Shown piece after piece: positions 9,114 through 17,928 of a stretch of 64,000 nucleotides of DNA. Under the pieces are notes generated by a model. That model worked only from the letters and a program-made list of their open reading frames with translations, was not told the origin of the DNA and searched no databases. The stretch is taken from assembly GCF_018457175.1 (NCBI RefSeq), contig NZ_JAGFNU010000008.1, positions 124,001-188,000 of the forward strand. The letters are read 5' to 3'. The translations under genes and the position numbers were made by a program. Origin of the DNA: Pseudohalocynthiibacter aestuariivivens (GTDB lineage: Bacteria > Pseudomonadota > Alphaproteobacteria > Rhodobacterales > Rhodobacteraceae). How positions within the stretch are numbered: position 1 is the stretch's first letter; the number at the start of each line of letters is the position of its first letter.

Positions 9114-9814
9114 GTCTTTGCCCCCTGCCCGACCGCGCGTTCAAAATCATCGCGGCTCATGCGCGTGAACTGAACCCTGTCACCGACAGCGAGCGGAAAG
9201 GGGTTGTCCTCTCCCGGTCGCAGGAATTGAAAGGGGGATTGTCCGATAATCCACCAACCTGTCGGCATTTTTATGGTCGTGACCAGAGCCTGCGGCCCGG
9301 CGATCATCACGGCGCCTGCTGGAATATCACGTACGGGTGCGGTTTTGCGCGGAAGCTGAATTTCCTTGGGAACACCGCCCAAATAGGCGTAACCCGGCGC
9401 AAACCCATACATGTATAAAAGGTAGTCGCCACTAAGATGCGCGTTGATGACCTCTTCTTCGCTTAGCCCTGTGCGCACAGCAACCTCAGCCAGATCGGGT
9501 GACAAACCATCACCGTAGCAGACGGGAACTTGCCAGATTTGCCCGCTGGTGCGTTCTTTTGACTTCATTGGCCCCAACGCCCGGACCGCCGCCGAAACTG
9601 TTTCAAAATCTGTTTGCAAGGGATCGTAGCCAACAAATAGGGCCGCAAATGATGGGATCAATTCGGTCACCCCTTCAATCCCGGCGGCACTTATTGCACT
9701 ATCTGCCTCAAGAACCTGCGCATGAATGTCTGGATCAACCGCTGCGCCAAACCGCACCATCAAACCACTGTCACCAACCGGTTGTATCGCGGGCTCGATC
9801 AGAGACTGGTTCAC
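9110..9814 (-). CDS. pxpB: 5-oxoprolinase subunit B (KipI-like, AHS1 domain)
   Basis: 234 residues of the KipI/PxpB family: IQPVGDSGLMVRFG at the N terminus and GDYLLYMYGFAPGYAYLGGVP, IPAGAVMIAGPQ and TGWWIIGQSPFQF in the C-terminal half. It is a partner of PxpA and PxpC in 5-oxoproline hydrolysis. The start is GTG at 9814, overlapping the pxpA stop (GTGA), which shows translational coupling. In Bacillus the homologue KipI also inhibits a histidine kinase; nothing here suggests that role. Confidence 0.9.
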   Translation of the reverse strand: MNQSLIEPAIQPVGDSGLMVRFGAAVDPDIHAQVLEADSAISAAGIEGVTELIPSFAALFVGYDPLQTDFETVSAAVRALGPMKSKERTSGQIWQVPVCYGDGLSPDLAEVAVRTGLSEEEVINAHLSGDYLLYMYGFAPGYAYLGGVPKEIQLPRKTAPVRDIPAGAVMIAGPQALVTTIKMPTGWWIIGQSPFQFLRPGEDNPFPLAVGDRVQFTRMSRDDFERAVGQGAKT

Positions 9815-10587
9815 GCTGGGATGCTTGCGGCGAAGGGCTTTACCGCGTGTCCAGCTGTTTCAAGTGCAGCACGCAGATTACCCGCGATATCAAGCGCCCG
9901 TGGCCCGTCGCCGTGTACGCAAATCGAATGCGCCTTGAGTGCAACCGGTTCCCCCCCAACCGTTGGCATCAGCCCGCTTTCAAAGAAGCCAAGCAACCTC
10001 TGGGTGGCAACCGCCTCGTCGTGGATCATCGCGCCTTCCGTTCCGCGCGGCACAAGCAGGCCCCCGGATGTATATCCACGGTCCGCAAAAATCTCTGAAT
10101 AGGTGCGCAGCCCATGCCTGAGGCCCGATTTCTCAAGCTCGGTCCCCGAAATCGCGAGCAATGCTGCATCCGACCCCATAACGGCAACAACCGCGCGCAC
10201 AATCGCATCAGCAACGTCAGCCACTTCTGCCGCCCAATTGCAAAGCGCACCATGCGGTTTGACATAAGCAACCTCTGTCCCGGCGAGCGCAGCCACACCA
10301 CAGAGCGCACCGATCTGCGCAGCTGATAACCGCTCCACCTCGGCCATTGTCAGCGGCAGGCGACGGCGACCAAACCCTTCACGGTCTTCAAAGCCGGGAT
10401 GCGCGCCGATGCTGACACCATTTTCTTTGGCGCAGCTTAAAGCTTCAAACATGGTGGAATTGTCACCCGCGTGACCACCGCAAGCGATGTTCGCACTGGT
10501 CACAATCCGCATCATCGCGGCGTCGTCCCCTATTTTCCAAGGGCCGTAGCCTTCGCCAAGATCGGCGTTCAGATCAATCTGTTTCAT
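9811..10587 (-). CDS. pxpA: 5-oxoprolinase subunit A (LamB/YcsF family)
   Basis: 258 residues, usual length. The YcsF/LamB signature is intact: DLNADLGEGYGPW at the N terminus, ANIACGGHAGD, GAHPGFEDREGFGRR, VKPHGALCN, and YTSGGLLVPRG. It is a metal-independent TIM-barrel subunit that works with PxpBC to open 5-oxoproline to glutamate using ATP. It is the first gene of the minus-strand operon. 5-Oxoproline forms spontaneously from glutamine and glutamate, so this is partly a repair system; its position facing an amino-acid catabolic operon may also point to nutritional use. Confidence 0.92.
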   Translation of the reverse strand: MKQIDLNADLGEGYGPWKIGDDAAMMRIVTSANIACGGHAGDNSTMFEALSCAKENGVSIGAHPGFEDREGFGRRRLPLTMAEVERLSAAQIGALCGVAALAGTEVAYVKPHGALCNWAAEVADVADAIVRAVVAVMGSDAALLAISGTELEKSGLRHGLRTYSEIFADRGYTSGGLLVPRGTEGAMIHDEAVATQRLLGFFESGLMPTVGGEPVALKAHSICVHGDGPRALDIAGNLRAALETAGHAVKPFAASIPA

Positions 10588-10753
10588 TAGGATATACTAG
10601 GCATGGATTCTCGCAATCTCAATGCTGGGTTTGCGTTTACCTGTAGGAGAATGTTGATCTACGCACTTATTCAAAAAACACCAAGACATGCCTTTTGACA
10701 ACTGGCAAACCCGGCTATAGTCCGTTTCAAAACAAACATCGGGCAGATTGTGC

Positions 10754-11758
10754 ATGGCAAAGAAAAGCAAAAAAAGCCAAGCCTATAACATCATGATCGT
10801 TGGGCAGTCGGGCCGCCTGCAGTATGAGGCGGTGATGTTCGCAGCCTCGTTGCAACACACCAATCCGAATTTCAAAGGTCGTCTTTTTGTCGCCGAGCCT
10901 CAGCCCGGCGACCTCTGGGAACGGGACCCGCGTATAAAGGATGTTCAGGTCCGGGAAACGCTTGAGGCATTAGGCGCTGAAATTGTCGCGTTCGAAAACG
11001 AACATTTCGGCCAGAGTTACCCCTATGGAAACAAGATCGAAGGCCTGAAAGCGCTGCCCAAGGGTGAGCCGTTTGTGTTTTTTGACACAGATACGCTAAT
11101 CACAGGGCCCCTGTCCGATGTGCCTTTCGACTTTGATCGGCCCAGCGCGTCCATGCGACGTGAAGGGACATGGCCAACAATTGAACTCTACGGTCCCGGC
11201 TACACCGAAATCTGGAAATCGCTCTATGATAAATTTGGGCTCGAGTTCGAGAGCTCGCTCGATCTGACGCAGCCCGATGAGTATTGGGAGCGTTATCTCT
11301 ATTTTAACGCGGGATGGTTTTTTTACCGTTGCCCCCATGAATTTGGTGAGCGTTTCACCGAATACGCCGTTGCCGTGCGTGACGACCCGCCAGATGCACT
11401 GGTTTGCCAACAAATGAACCCGTGGCTTGATCAGGTGGTATTGCCACTGGTTATTCATTCTTTCGGGGGTGGGCGCGACACTATTTCACCCGGCCTATTG
11501 GATGGGTCTGTAAGCTGTCACTACCGGGTACTTCCCCTGCTCTACGCGCGCGAAAATGACCATGCAATCGAGATATTGGAAACAATAACAGCCCCTAACA
11601 AGATCAAGAAAATCATCAAACAGTATGACCCGTTCAAGCGTATGATTTTTCAGCGTAAGGGAAAAAGAGTGCGTGACATGTTTAACCGCAACGCTCTGCC
11701 CCGGCGTGAAAAGATGATCCGAAACCAGATTAAACGCGCAAACCTTTGGATGCGGTGA
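10754..11758 (+). CDS. Glycosyltransferase-like protein (GT-A type), function unknown
   Basis: 334 residues from ATG 10754; an in-frame TTG two codons earlier is less likely. The N-terminal half has features of a nucleotide-sugar GT-A fold: IMIVGQSGRLQYEAVMFAASL, LFVAEPQPGDLW and the acidic FVFFDTDTLITGPL, where DTD could be the metal-binding DXD. No signal peptide or membrane segment is visible; both ends are basic. It stands alone between pxpA (divergent) and the sulfhydrylase gene. The substrate is unknown, and it could be a glycosyltransferase-fold protein without activity. Confidence 0.65.
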   Translation: MAKKSKKSQAYNIMIVGQSGRLQYEAVMFAASLQHTNPNFKGRLFVAEPQPGDLWERDPRIKDVQVRETLEALGAEIVAFENEHFGQSYPYGNKIEGLKALPKGEPFVFFDTDTLITGPLSDVPFDFDRPSASMRREGTWPTIELYGPGYTEIWKSLYDKFGLEFESSLDLTQPDEYWERYLYFNAGWFFYRCPHEFGERFTEYAVAVRDDPPDALVCQQMNPWLDQVVLPLVIHSFGGGRDTISPGLLDGSVSCHYRVLPLLYARENDHAIEILETITAPNKIKKIIKQYDPFKRMIFQRKGKRVRDMFNRNALPRREKMIRNQIKRANLWMR

Positions 11759-11967
11759 ATCGCGTCGCCCCTCCGGATGTGATGCAAAAAGGTTTTTTCC
11801 AGGCGCAATCCTGCTGAAATATCCGATATGGAACATTTTCGGAAAACACCAGTTCCGCAAGCAGGCCAATTTGGTGAACGTTGTTCTGATCAACAACACA
11901 TTCAGTTGTGTGGGCGGAACTGATCGCCTAGTCTCTGGTCGGATAATTGAAACAGCGGAGAACCTTT

Positions 11968-13260
11968 ATGTCCGATACTGCCTCTTACGGCTTTGACACC
12001 CTGCAAGTTCACGCGGGCGCCCGCCCAGACCCGGCAACAGGCGCGCGCCAGACGCCGATTTACCAAACGACGGCCTATGTGTTTCGCGATGCCGAACACG
12101 CCGCTGCGCTTTTTAACTTGCAAGAAGTCGGGTTTATCTATTCGCGCCTGACCAACCCAACGGTTGCCGTTTTACAGGAACGGATCGCAACCCTGGAAGG
12201 TGGCGTAGGGGCGGTCTGCTGTTCATCAGGTCACGCAGCGCAAATTATGGCGCTGTTCCCGCTGATGGAGCCCGGAAAGAACGTTGTGGTATCGACCCGT
12301 CTTTATGGTGGCTCAGTCACCCAGTTCAGCCAGACCATCAAGCGCTTTGGCTGGGAAGCAAGATTTGTCGACATCGATGATGAAGCCGCTGTAGCTGCAG
12401 CGATTGACGACAATACCCGCGCTATATTCTGTGAATCGATCGCCAACCCCGGTGGCCACATTGCTGACCTTGACGCGCTTTCAGCGATTTCGGCCAAAGC
12501 AGGCATACCGCTGATCGTCGACAACACCTCTGCAACACCATACCTTTGCAACCCGATCAAACACGGTGCGACGCTGGTTGTGCACTCAACCACCAAATAC
12601 CTGACTGGCAATGGTACGGTCACAGGTGGTTGTGTTGTGGATTCAGGCAATTTTGACTGGTCCGCGTCAGACAAGTTTCCGTCCCTCAGCGCACCAGAGC
12701 CTGCGTATCACGGCCTGAAGTTTCACGAGACATTCGGAAACCTTGCGTTCACATTCCACTCCATCGCGATCGGATTGCGTGACTTGGGTATGACCATGAA
12801 TCCGCAAGGTGCACATTATACGCTGATGGGCATCGAAACGCTCTCTCTGCGGATGGAGCGGCACGTTGAAAACGCAGTGAAAGTTGCGAGTTGGCTTGAA
12901 ACGGACCCGCGGATCGAAGCTGTGACCTACGCAGGGCTACCGTCAAATCCTTGCTATGGCCGTATCGCTTCTATCTGTCCGAAGGGCGCTGGTGCTCTCT
13001 TTACCATCGCGGTCAAAGGCGGTTACGACGCATGTGTAAAGCTCGTCGACAGTCTGGAAATTTTCAGCCATGTCGCAAACCTTGGCGATACTCGTTCTCT
13101 TGTCATTCACTCTGCCTCAACGACGCACCGCCAGTTGTCACCGGAACAGCAAGAAGCAGCAGGTGCCGGGGCAAATGTCGTACGCCTGTCTATCGGAATT
13201 GAAGATGCAAAGGACCTGATCGCAGATCTGGATCAAGCACTGACCAAGGCATTAAGCTAA
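11968..13260 (+). CDS. metY: O-acetylhomoserine sulfhydrylase (PLP-dependent, Cys/Met metabolism family)
   Basis: 430 residues from ATG 11968, with GCGGAG as ribosome binding site. This is a Cys/Met-metabolism PLP enzyme: the PLP lysine is Lys210 in HSTTKYLTGNG, and YSRLTNPTVAVLQERIATLEGG and GSLVIH-type end segments are present. The length (~430) and the HAGARPDPATGARQTPIYQTT start fit the O-acetylhomoserine (thiol)-lyase type that makes homocysteine from O-acetylhomoserine and sulfide. In alphaproteobacteria such genes are often preceded by SAM-binding riboswitches; I looked at 11760-11967 and could not recognise one. The symbol is by family resemblance; the substrate could also be O-succinylhomoserine. 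Confidence 0.85.
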   Translation: MSDTASYGFDTLQVHAGARPDPATGARQTPIYQTTAYVFRDAEHAAALFNLQEVGFIYSRLTNPTVAVLQERIATLEGGVGAVCCSSGHAAQIMALFPLMEPGKNVVVSTRLYGGSVTQFSQTIKRFGWEARFVDIDDEAAVAAAIDDNTRAIFCESIANPGGHIADLDALSAISAKAGIPLIVDNTSATPYLCNPIKHGATLVVHSTTKYLTGNGTVTGGCVVDSGNFDWSASDKFPSLSAPEPAYHGLKFHETFGNLAFTFHSIAIGLRDLGMTMNPQGAHYTLMGIETLSLRMERHVENAVKVASWLETDPRIEAVTYAGLPSNPCYGRIASICPKGAGALFTIAVKGGYDACVKLVDSLEIFSHVANLGDTRSLVIHSASTTHRQLSPEQQEAAGAGANVVRLSIGIEDAKDLIADLDQALTKALS

Positions 13261-13268
13261 AATTTTTA

Positions 13269-13294
13269 ATTGGCGGGGTTTATGCTCCGCCAAT
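13269..13294 (-). terminator. Possible terminator hairpin between the convergent metY and SIMPL genes
   Basis: ATTGGCGG (13269-13276) pairs perfectly with CCGCCAAT (13287-13294). In the minus direction the hairpin is followed by an A/T-rich stretch. It overlaps the last codons of the SIMPL gene. The T-run is imperfect, so confidence is limited. Confidence 0.4.
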
Positions 13295-13975
13295 CTCAAA
13301 CACGATAGTGATGCTTGCGGTGGTTGTGATTTCGCCCTGCGCGATTGGCACTGCACCGCGCACCATCGATTCCGCCTGCATCATCATGGGTTGAGCAACG
13401 TGCTGGCCCGCCTCAGAAATCGAAATAACGGCGCCAAGTTCCACCCCCGCCGCCTGCGCATAAAGCGCAGCTTTGCGCATCGCATCCTCTACAGCTCTTT
13501 GCCTTGCGAGATCTTCACTTTCCTGCGGTTCATTCAGACCAAAACTCAGCCCAAAAAACTGGTTCGCACCGCTATTGAGCACGGCATCCAGAATTTCGCC
13601 CATTGCATCAAGGTCCCGGATTCGAACATTCAGCATATTCGAGGCGGTAAAACCCACAACTTTCGGAGCCTCGCCACGACTTGAGCCGCTGTGATCTATC
13701 CGTGGCGAAAGATTTAACTGACTTGTTTGCACATCACGCGCTTCTATCCCCGCTTCTGTCAACGCGTCGAGCATTTCGGCAACCTGGACAGAAATAGTGG
13801 CCATCGCTTCGGCTGCAGTTTTGCCCTCGGTAGTGACACCCATTGATATGGTCGCCATATCTGGTGTCCCTTCTACCCGTCCGTCACCAGTAACGACGAT
13901 TTGTCGTAAAATCCCATCGGCCATTGCACCTGAGCACAAAAAAACCGAAACCATCAATATTCCCAAAAACCGCAT
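13280..13975 (-). CDS. Secreted SIMPL-domain protein (DUF541)
   Basis: 231 residues from ATG 13975, preceded by AAAGGA at good spacing; upstream in-frame starts at 13990 and 14041 are less well supported. A Sec signal peptide (MRFLGILMVSVFLCSGAMADG) is followed by a SIMPL/DUF541 domain: IVVTGDGRVEGTPDMATI, the SQLNLSPRI strand, and ARQRAVEDAMRKAALYAQAAGV near the end. Members are periplasmic or outer-membrane oligomeric proteins of poorly defined role. The gene converges with metY with only 19 bases between them. Confidence 0.85.
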   Translation of the reverse strand: MRFLGILMVSVFLCSGAMADGILRQIVVTGDGRVEGTPDMATISMGVTTEGKTAAEAMATISVQVAEMLDALTEAGIEARDVQTSQLNLSPRIDHSGSSRGEAPKVVGFTASNMLNVRIRDLDAMGEILDAVLNSGANQFFGLSFGLNEPQESEDLARQRAVEDAMRKAALYAQAAGVELGAVISISEAGQHVAQPMMMQAESMVRGAVPIAQGEITTTASITIVFEIGGA

Positions 13976-14130
13976 GATTTTTCCTTTCATATCCCGCACA
14001 GTTCCTCTCTTTGACGCAGCCCACAAGCAATTCCTTGGCATTATATTTTCTTGAGCTATTTCCTGCTTTAGAACTATAACTGTCTTCGGGATGTGTTCGT
14101 TACTTTGGGTTACTGTGATAGATCAACAAG

Positions 14131-16665
14131 ATGAAGCCAAGTTTCGCCCTTAATCTCTCGCTCGAAGGCATTAGCCTGCTGCACCGCACCCCCGGTGGGT
14201 GGCATCTGGTTGGCGAGGTTGATGTAGAGAGCGCTGATCTTGCGGATACCCTTGGGTTTTTGCGGCAAACGGCCGCTGGTCTGGACTCTGCTGGTGTCAC
14301 AACAAAACTAATCTTGCCCAATACGCAAATCCTGTATTCATTGATTGATGCCCCCGGTCCGAGCGTCAGTGACCGCGAATTTCAAATTCGCGCCGCGCTC
14401 GCGGGCATGACCCCTTATGCAGTTGACGAACTGGTGTTTGATTGGAAACCAGCCGGTGACAAAGTAAAGCTTGCAGCGGTCGCGCGTGAAACGCTGGAAG
14501 AAGCAGAGGATTTCGCCGTCCAGCACAAATTCAACCCGCTGAGTTTTGTAGCGAATCCCGAAGCGAACGATTTTGACGGTGAACCCTTTTTTGGAGAAAC
14601 CCAGATCGCATCCTCCCTGCTACACAAAGGCGAGCAGTTAGAGCGTGATGCTTTTGCCGTTAAAATTGTACCTTTACCCGAAGCCGCCCCCCTGAAACGG
14701 CCCGAACCAACAGAACAAAAGGTTTTGGAAGAGCTTGAAGAACTTGAAGAGGTTGAGGTAACCGAAGACGTCGAGGCAATCCAAGACGTTGGGGAAACCA
14801 ATGACGTCGAGGCAATCGAAGACGTTGAGAACACCGATCACGTTGAGGAAACTGAAGACGCTGAGGAGACCGATCACGTTCAGGTAACTGAACCGCATAT
14901 CACAGATAGCGCCATAGCGCTTGAGGATCATGACGATAGCGAGCCTATAGACGAACTCCCGGAGCTATCACTTGAACCCGAAGATACAGAGGCTGAGGCT
15001 GAACGCGACCCTGTTCCGGCATTCACCTCAAGCCGGCAGGACACGGACCAGTTGGGCACACCCGAGTCCGATATGTCGGCAGATCTTCCTGCTGCGCGTC
15101 TTGTGGTTTTGCCGGGCGATAGTGAAGGTTCGCCACCCAAGGTGGCCGCTGCAGCAAAGCCGATGATTGTAACGGCGGCTGTGGCGCCAGACATGCCGCC
15201 GATCGAAAAGATCAGACACACGCCAGCGCCAACCATTACGCCCACCGAAACACCAGAGCTTGTAGCGCCGGTGATTGCGCCCAAACCCGACCATCAAAGC
15301 GAAAATTTCGGATTGTCTGAACCTTCATCTGCATTTGCGACAAATATCCCTGATTCAGCGGTGGCCGTGTTTGGCGCGCGGAAAAAATACTTTCAGGGGG
15401 GTAAACCCCCGCATCTAGGCCTTGTGTTAACCGCCGTCCTGATCGCCATCATGGCGCTCTTGGCCGTCTGGTCGGTTGTTTTCCTGGACGATAACACGAG
15501 CGGGTTGAACGAGGAAAATCCAAGCATCAACGAGACAGCGTCAACTGCCGAGATACCAGAGGTTTCCCTAGCTCAAAACTCAGAGGAAGTTCTGGCCGCT
15601 ATCGACGATGCGATTGAAGGTGCTCAGGACACGATCCTCACAGAGGAAACTGAGCTACTCACCGAAGAGGCCGAGATCGAAATTACAGAGGCTCCGGAGC
15701 CTGTTGTGCCGATGACGATGGAAGAAGCAGAGGAAGCTTATGCCGATTCTGGTATCTGGCAACGCGCTCCCGATGCACCGGACTTCTTGTTGCCTGAAAG
15801 CATTGAAGAACTTTACATCGGGTCGATTGATACGCCGACCACGACACATGACGCCGTTGCCCTGCCCGCGTTTGACCCGGAACCCGGCGCTGGCCAGATC
15901 AAAGCGCTGAACAATCCGGCAAGTTCCGGAACGGTCTTTACACTTGATGACCGTGGGCTAGTTATTCCCTCAGCAGAAGGAACAGAAAACGCGGATGGTA
16001 TTCTGGTCTTCGCAGGCAAACCTCCGGTCGTGACACCTTCGCGTCCACGAAGCGCTGTATTGCCAAACTCTGTTCAGATCGACGAAACCGTAACTGGGCA
16101 AAACACCGCTCTCGCCGGGTTTCGCCCTGCAGCCCGCCCTGCGGATCTGCAACAACAGCACGAACGAGGACGGTTCGGTGGTCTGACTCTTTCAGAGCTA
16201 TCGTCGAAACGACCTGTTGCACGACCGGCATCGCCGCAAACCGAACCTACGGTTGACAACACGCCAACAGCGCTTGCTGTGTCACGTTCTCCTGCCCCGC
16301 GAAACCGGCCCGGTAACATAAGTGAACTCGTTGCTGCCGCCCGCGCAAACACCCAAAATGCGACAGTAGCAGCTACCGCAGTTGCCGCTGTGCCGACAGG
16401 CAGAGCCCCGACAATCCCAACCCGTGCGTCCGTTGCGAACCAGGCGACAGTTACAAATGCGATCAACCTGCGCCGCATCAGCCTGATCGGCGTCTACGGA
16501 ACATCATCTCAGCGCCGTGCGCTCGTGAGGTTGCCAAGCGGGCGTTACGTTAAGGTCGAAATTGGCGAAAGGGTCGACGGCGGTCGGGTCGCCGCGATCG
16601 GCGCGCAAGAATTGAGATACGTTAAAGGCGGGCGGAATATTACACTAAGGATGCCCGAAATATAA
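14131..16665 (+). CDS. Large bitopic membrane protein with PilM-like N terminus, acidic repeat and PilP-like C terminus
   Basis: 844 residues. Residues 1-150 resemble the actin-like PilM/GspL type (FALNLSLEGISLLHR, LILPNTQILYS). Residues 150-420 are acidic and low-complexity and include nine 6-residue units at 201-254. One membrane helix lies at about 429-451 (LGLVLTAVLIAIMALLAVWS). After it comes a Pro/Ala-rich linker, and the C terminus (about 780-844) has LIGVYGTSSQRRALVRLPSG and a GGRVAAIG...GGRNITLRMP ending like PilP/GspC domains. This suggests a cytoplasmic N-terminal part and a periplasmic C-terminal part, as in pilus or secretion alignment proteins but in one chain. No other pilus genes are adjacent, and the role is unknown. 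Assignment to PilP-like is from remembered motif similarity. Confidence 0.72.
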   Translation: MKPSFALNLSLEGISLLHRTPGGWHLVGEVDVESADLADTLGFLRQTAAGLDSAGVTTKLILPNTQILYSLIDAPGPSVSDREFQIRAALAGMTPYAVDELVFDWKPAGDKVKLAAVARETLEEAEDFAVQHKFNPLSFVANPEANDFDGEPFFGETQIASSLLHKGEQLERDAFAVKIVPLPEAAPLKRPEPTEQKVLEELEELEEVEVTEDVEAIQDVGETNDVEAIEDVENTDHVEETEDAEETDHVQVTEPHITDSAIALEDHDDSEPIDELPELSLEPEDTEAEAERDPVPAFTSSRQDTDQLGTPESDMSADLPAARLVVLPGDSEGSPPKVAAAAKPMIVTAAVAPDMPPIEKIRHTPAPTITPTETPELVAPVIAPKPDHQSENFGLSEPSSAFATNIPDSAVAVFGARKKYFQGGKPPHLGLVLTAVLIAIMALLAVWSVVFLDDNTSGLNEENPSINETASTAEIPEVSLAQNSEEVLAAIDDAIEGAQDTILTEETELLTEEAEIEITEAPEPVVPMTMEEAEEAYADSGIWQRAPDAPDFLLPESIEELYIGSIDTPTTTHDAVALPAFDPEPGAGQIKALNNPASSGTVFTLDDRGLVIPSAEGTENADGILVFAGKPPVVTPSRPRSAVLPNSVQIDETVTGQNTALAGFRPAARPADLQQQHERGRFGGLTLSELSSKRPVARPASPQTEPTVDNTPTALAVSRSPAPRNRPGNISELVAAARANTQNATVAATAVAAVPTGRAPTIPTRASVANQATVTNAINLRRISLIGVYGTSSQRRALVRLPSGRYVKVEIGERVDGGRVAAIGAQELRYVKGGRNITLRMPEI
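14731..14892 (+). repeat. Nine tandem 18-bp coding repeats (acidic hexapeptide)
   Basis: In frame, nine consecutive 6-codon units read ELEELE, EVEVTE, DVEAIQ, DVGETN, DVEAIE, DVENTD, HVEETE, DAEETD and HVQVTE. The units align at DNA level as GAC-GTY-GAG-N-AYY-GAN, so they arose by tandem duplication of 18 bp. They encode part of the acidic cytoplasmic linker of the PilM/PilP-like protein. Copy number may vary among strains. Confidence 0.85.
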
Positions 16666-16667
16666 AA

Positions 16668-16692
16668 GGCCCCGCCAAAAGACGAGGCCCAG
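16668..16692. terminator. Possible bidirectional terminator between the PilP-like gene and hppD
   Basis: AGGCCCCG (16668-16675) and CGAGGCCC (16684-16691) can form a short GC-rich stem with one mismatch, lying between two convergent genes 46 bases apart. No clear T-run follows on either side. Confidence 0.4.
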
Positions 16693-16711
16693 TTCGAGAT
16701 TGTTTGAGCAT

Positions 16712-17809
16712 CTATTCCGCTGCAATCTCTCCCCGATCAATCTGATCTTGTTCAATTGATTCAAACAGTGCTTTGAAATTGCCTTCGCCAAAGCCATCGT
16801 CGCCTTTGCGCTGAATAAATTCAAAGAAGATCGGCCCGATCACGGTTTTTGAAAAGATTTGGAGCAGGATTCGGGTCTCGCCCCCATCGACCACACCTTC
16901 GCCGTCGATCAGGATGCCATGTTTCATCATCCGGTCCAGAGGTTCGTCATGCCCAACCACCCGCTCTTTGCTCTTCCTGTAGTAAGATTCCGGTGGGCCG
17001 GGCATGAACTTCACACCATTTCCAGCAATCACATCGGTAGAGCTATAAATATCATCTGTTCCGACAGCGATGTGCTGAATGCCTTCACCGTTATATTTTT
17101 TCAGATAGGCAACAATCTGTCCGGTTTCCCCGCGATCTTCGTTAATCGGAATGCGGATACGCCCACAGGGCGAGGTTAGCGCGCGGCTGAGAAGCCCTGT
17201 AAACTTGCCTTCGATATCGAAGAACCTGATTTCTTTGAAATTGAAGATATCCGCATAATAATGAAACCAGATATCCATATTGCCTTTGTGCACATTGTGC
17301 GTCAGGTGGTCGATGTAGTGAAAGCCAACGCCCTCAGGCCACTTTTCGGCAATCCAGTCAAAATCTGTATCGTAGGCTGTTTCGTCACCGCCATTGGTGT
17401 CAACAAAGTAAATCAGCGATCCACCAATTCCAACAATCGCAGGCACGTTCAACGTTTTATCCGCATCTGTGTAAGGTGTTGCGCCTTTGGAGACGGCACG
17501 ATCATGAGCAACCTTGGCATCCACCACACGCCATCCCATCGAAGGCGCGCAGGGGCCGTGTTCCGCGACAAACCGCATCGCCATGGAATCGGGCTCTGCG
17601 TTCAGGATGTAGGTAATGTCCCCCTGCCGCCATAGTTCAATCTGACGTGTTTTATGGGTTGCGGCGTGGACGTAGCCCATACGCGCAAACAATTCACGCA
17701 ATTCTTGCGGCTCAGGGTGTGCAAACTCTACAAATTCAAACCCGTCCGTACCTGCCGGGTTCTCTGTGCTGATCTTTGATTTCGGCGCATTATGTGGAAA
17801 AGGTCCCAG
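16712..17809 (-). CDS. hppD: 4-hydroxyphenylpyruvate dioxygenase, probably started at CTG
   Basis: It converts 4-hydroxyphenylpyruvate to homogentisate in tyrosine breakdown, using Fe(II) and O2. The iron ligands of the family are visible: His168 (YIDHLTHNV), His246 (GIQHIAVGT) and Glu330 (IFFEFIQRKG). The first ATG-type start in frame would cut off a family-typical N terminus: the codons before it read GPFPHNAPKSKISTENPAG and FEFVEFAHPEPQE. The only start candidate between the upstream in-frame TGA (17825-17827) and this sequence is CTG at 17807-17809, with AGGAG eight bases before it. The resulting 365 residues match the usual HPPD length. It is divergent from an Lrp-type regulator gene. 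Confidence 0.92.
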   Translation of the reverse strand: MGPFPHNAPKSKISTENPAGTDGFEFVEFAHPEPQELRELFARMGYVHAATHKTRQIELWRQGDITYILNAEPDSMAMRFVAEHGPCAPSMGWRVVDAKVAHDRAVSKGATPYTDADKTLNVPAIVGIGGSLIYFVDTNGGDETAYDTDFDWIAEKWPEGVGFHYIDHLTHNVHKGNMDIWFHYYADIFNFKEIRFFDIEGKFTGLLSRALTSPCGRIRIPINEDRGETGQIVAYLKKYNGEGIQHIAVGTDDIYSSTDVIAGNGVKFMPGPPESYYRKSKERVVGHDEPLDRMMKHGILIDGEGVVDGGETRILLQIFSKTVIGPIFFEFIQRKGDDGFGEGNFKALFESIEQDQIDRGEIAAE

Positions 17810-17817
17810 TGCGACAA

Positions 17818-17822
17818 CTCCT
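17818..17822 (-). promoter_or_regulatory. Ribosome binding site that defines the CTG start of hppD
   Basis: On the minus strand this is AGGAG, separated by 8 bases from the CTG at 17809-17807. No ATG, GTG or TTG lies in frame between the upstream stop and the conserved N terminus, so this site decides the start. Confidence 0.75.
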
Positions 17823-17928
17823 GTTCACATTTGGGTGTAATGATACCGCACCTATCGCGCCTTATGTGCGCGTCTTACCCATAATAAACAGATTGATTTG
17901 CGGAGTACCCGCATATAAACTGCAAAAC

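Noticed and set aside
11760-11967. Possible SAM-binding riboswitch upstream of the O-acetylhomoserine sulfhydrylase gene
   Set aside because: Such riboswitches are common before this gene in alphaproteobacteria, but I found only a 5-bp ACACA/TGTGT stem and none of the conserved core motifs I know. A covariance-model search would decide.
14131-16665. A CRISPR-like or mobile-element origin for the 18-bp repeats
   Set aside because: The repeats are contiguous, in frame and encode acidic hexapeptides within an intact gene; there are no spacers, so they are an internal coding repeat.
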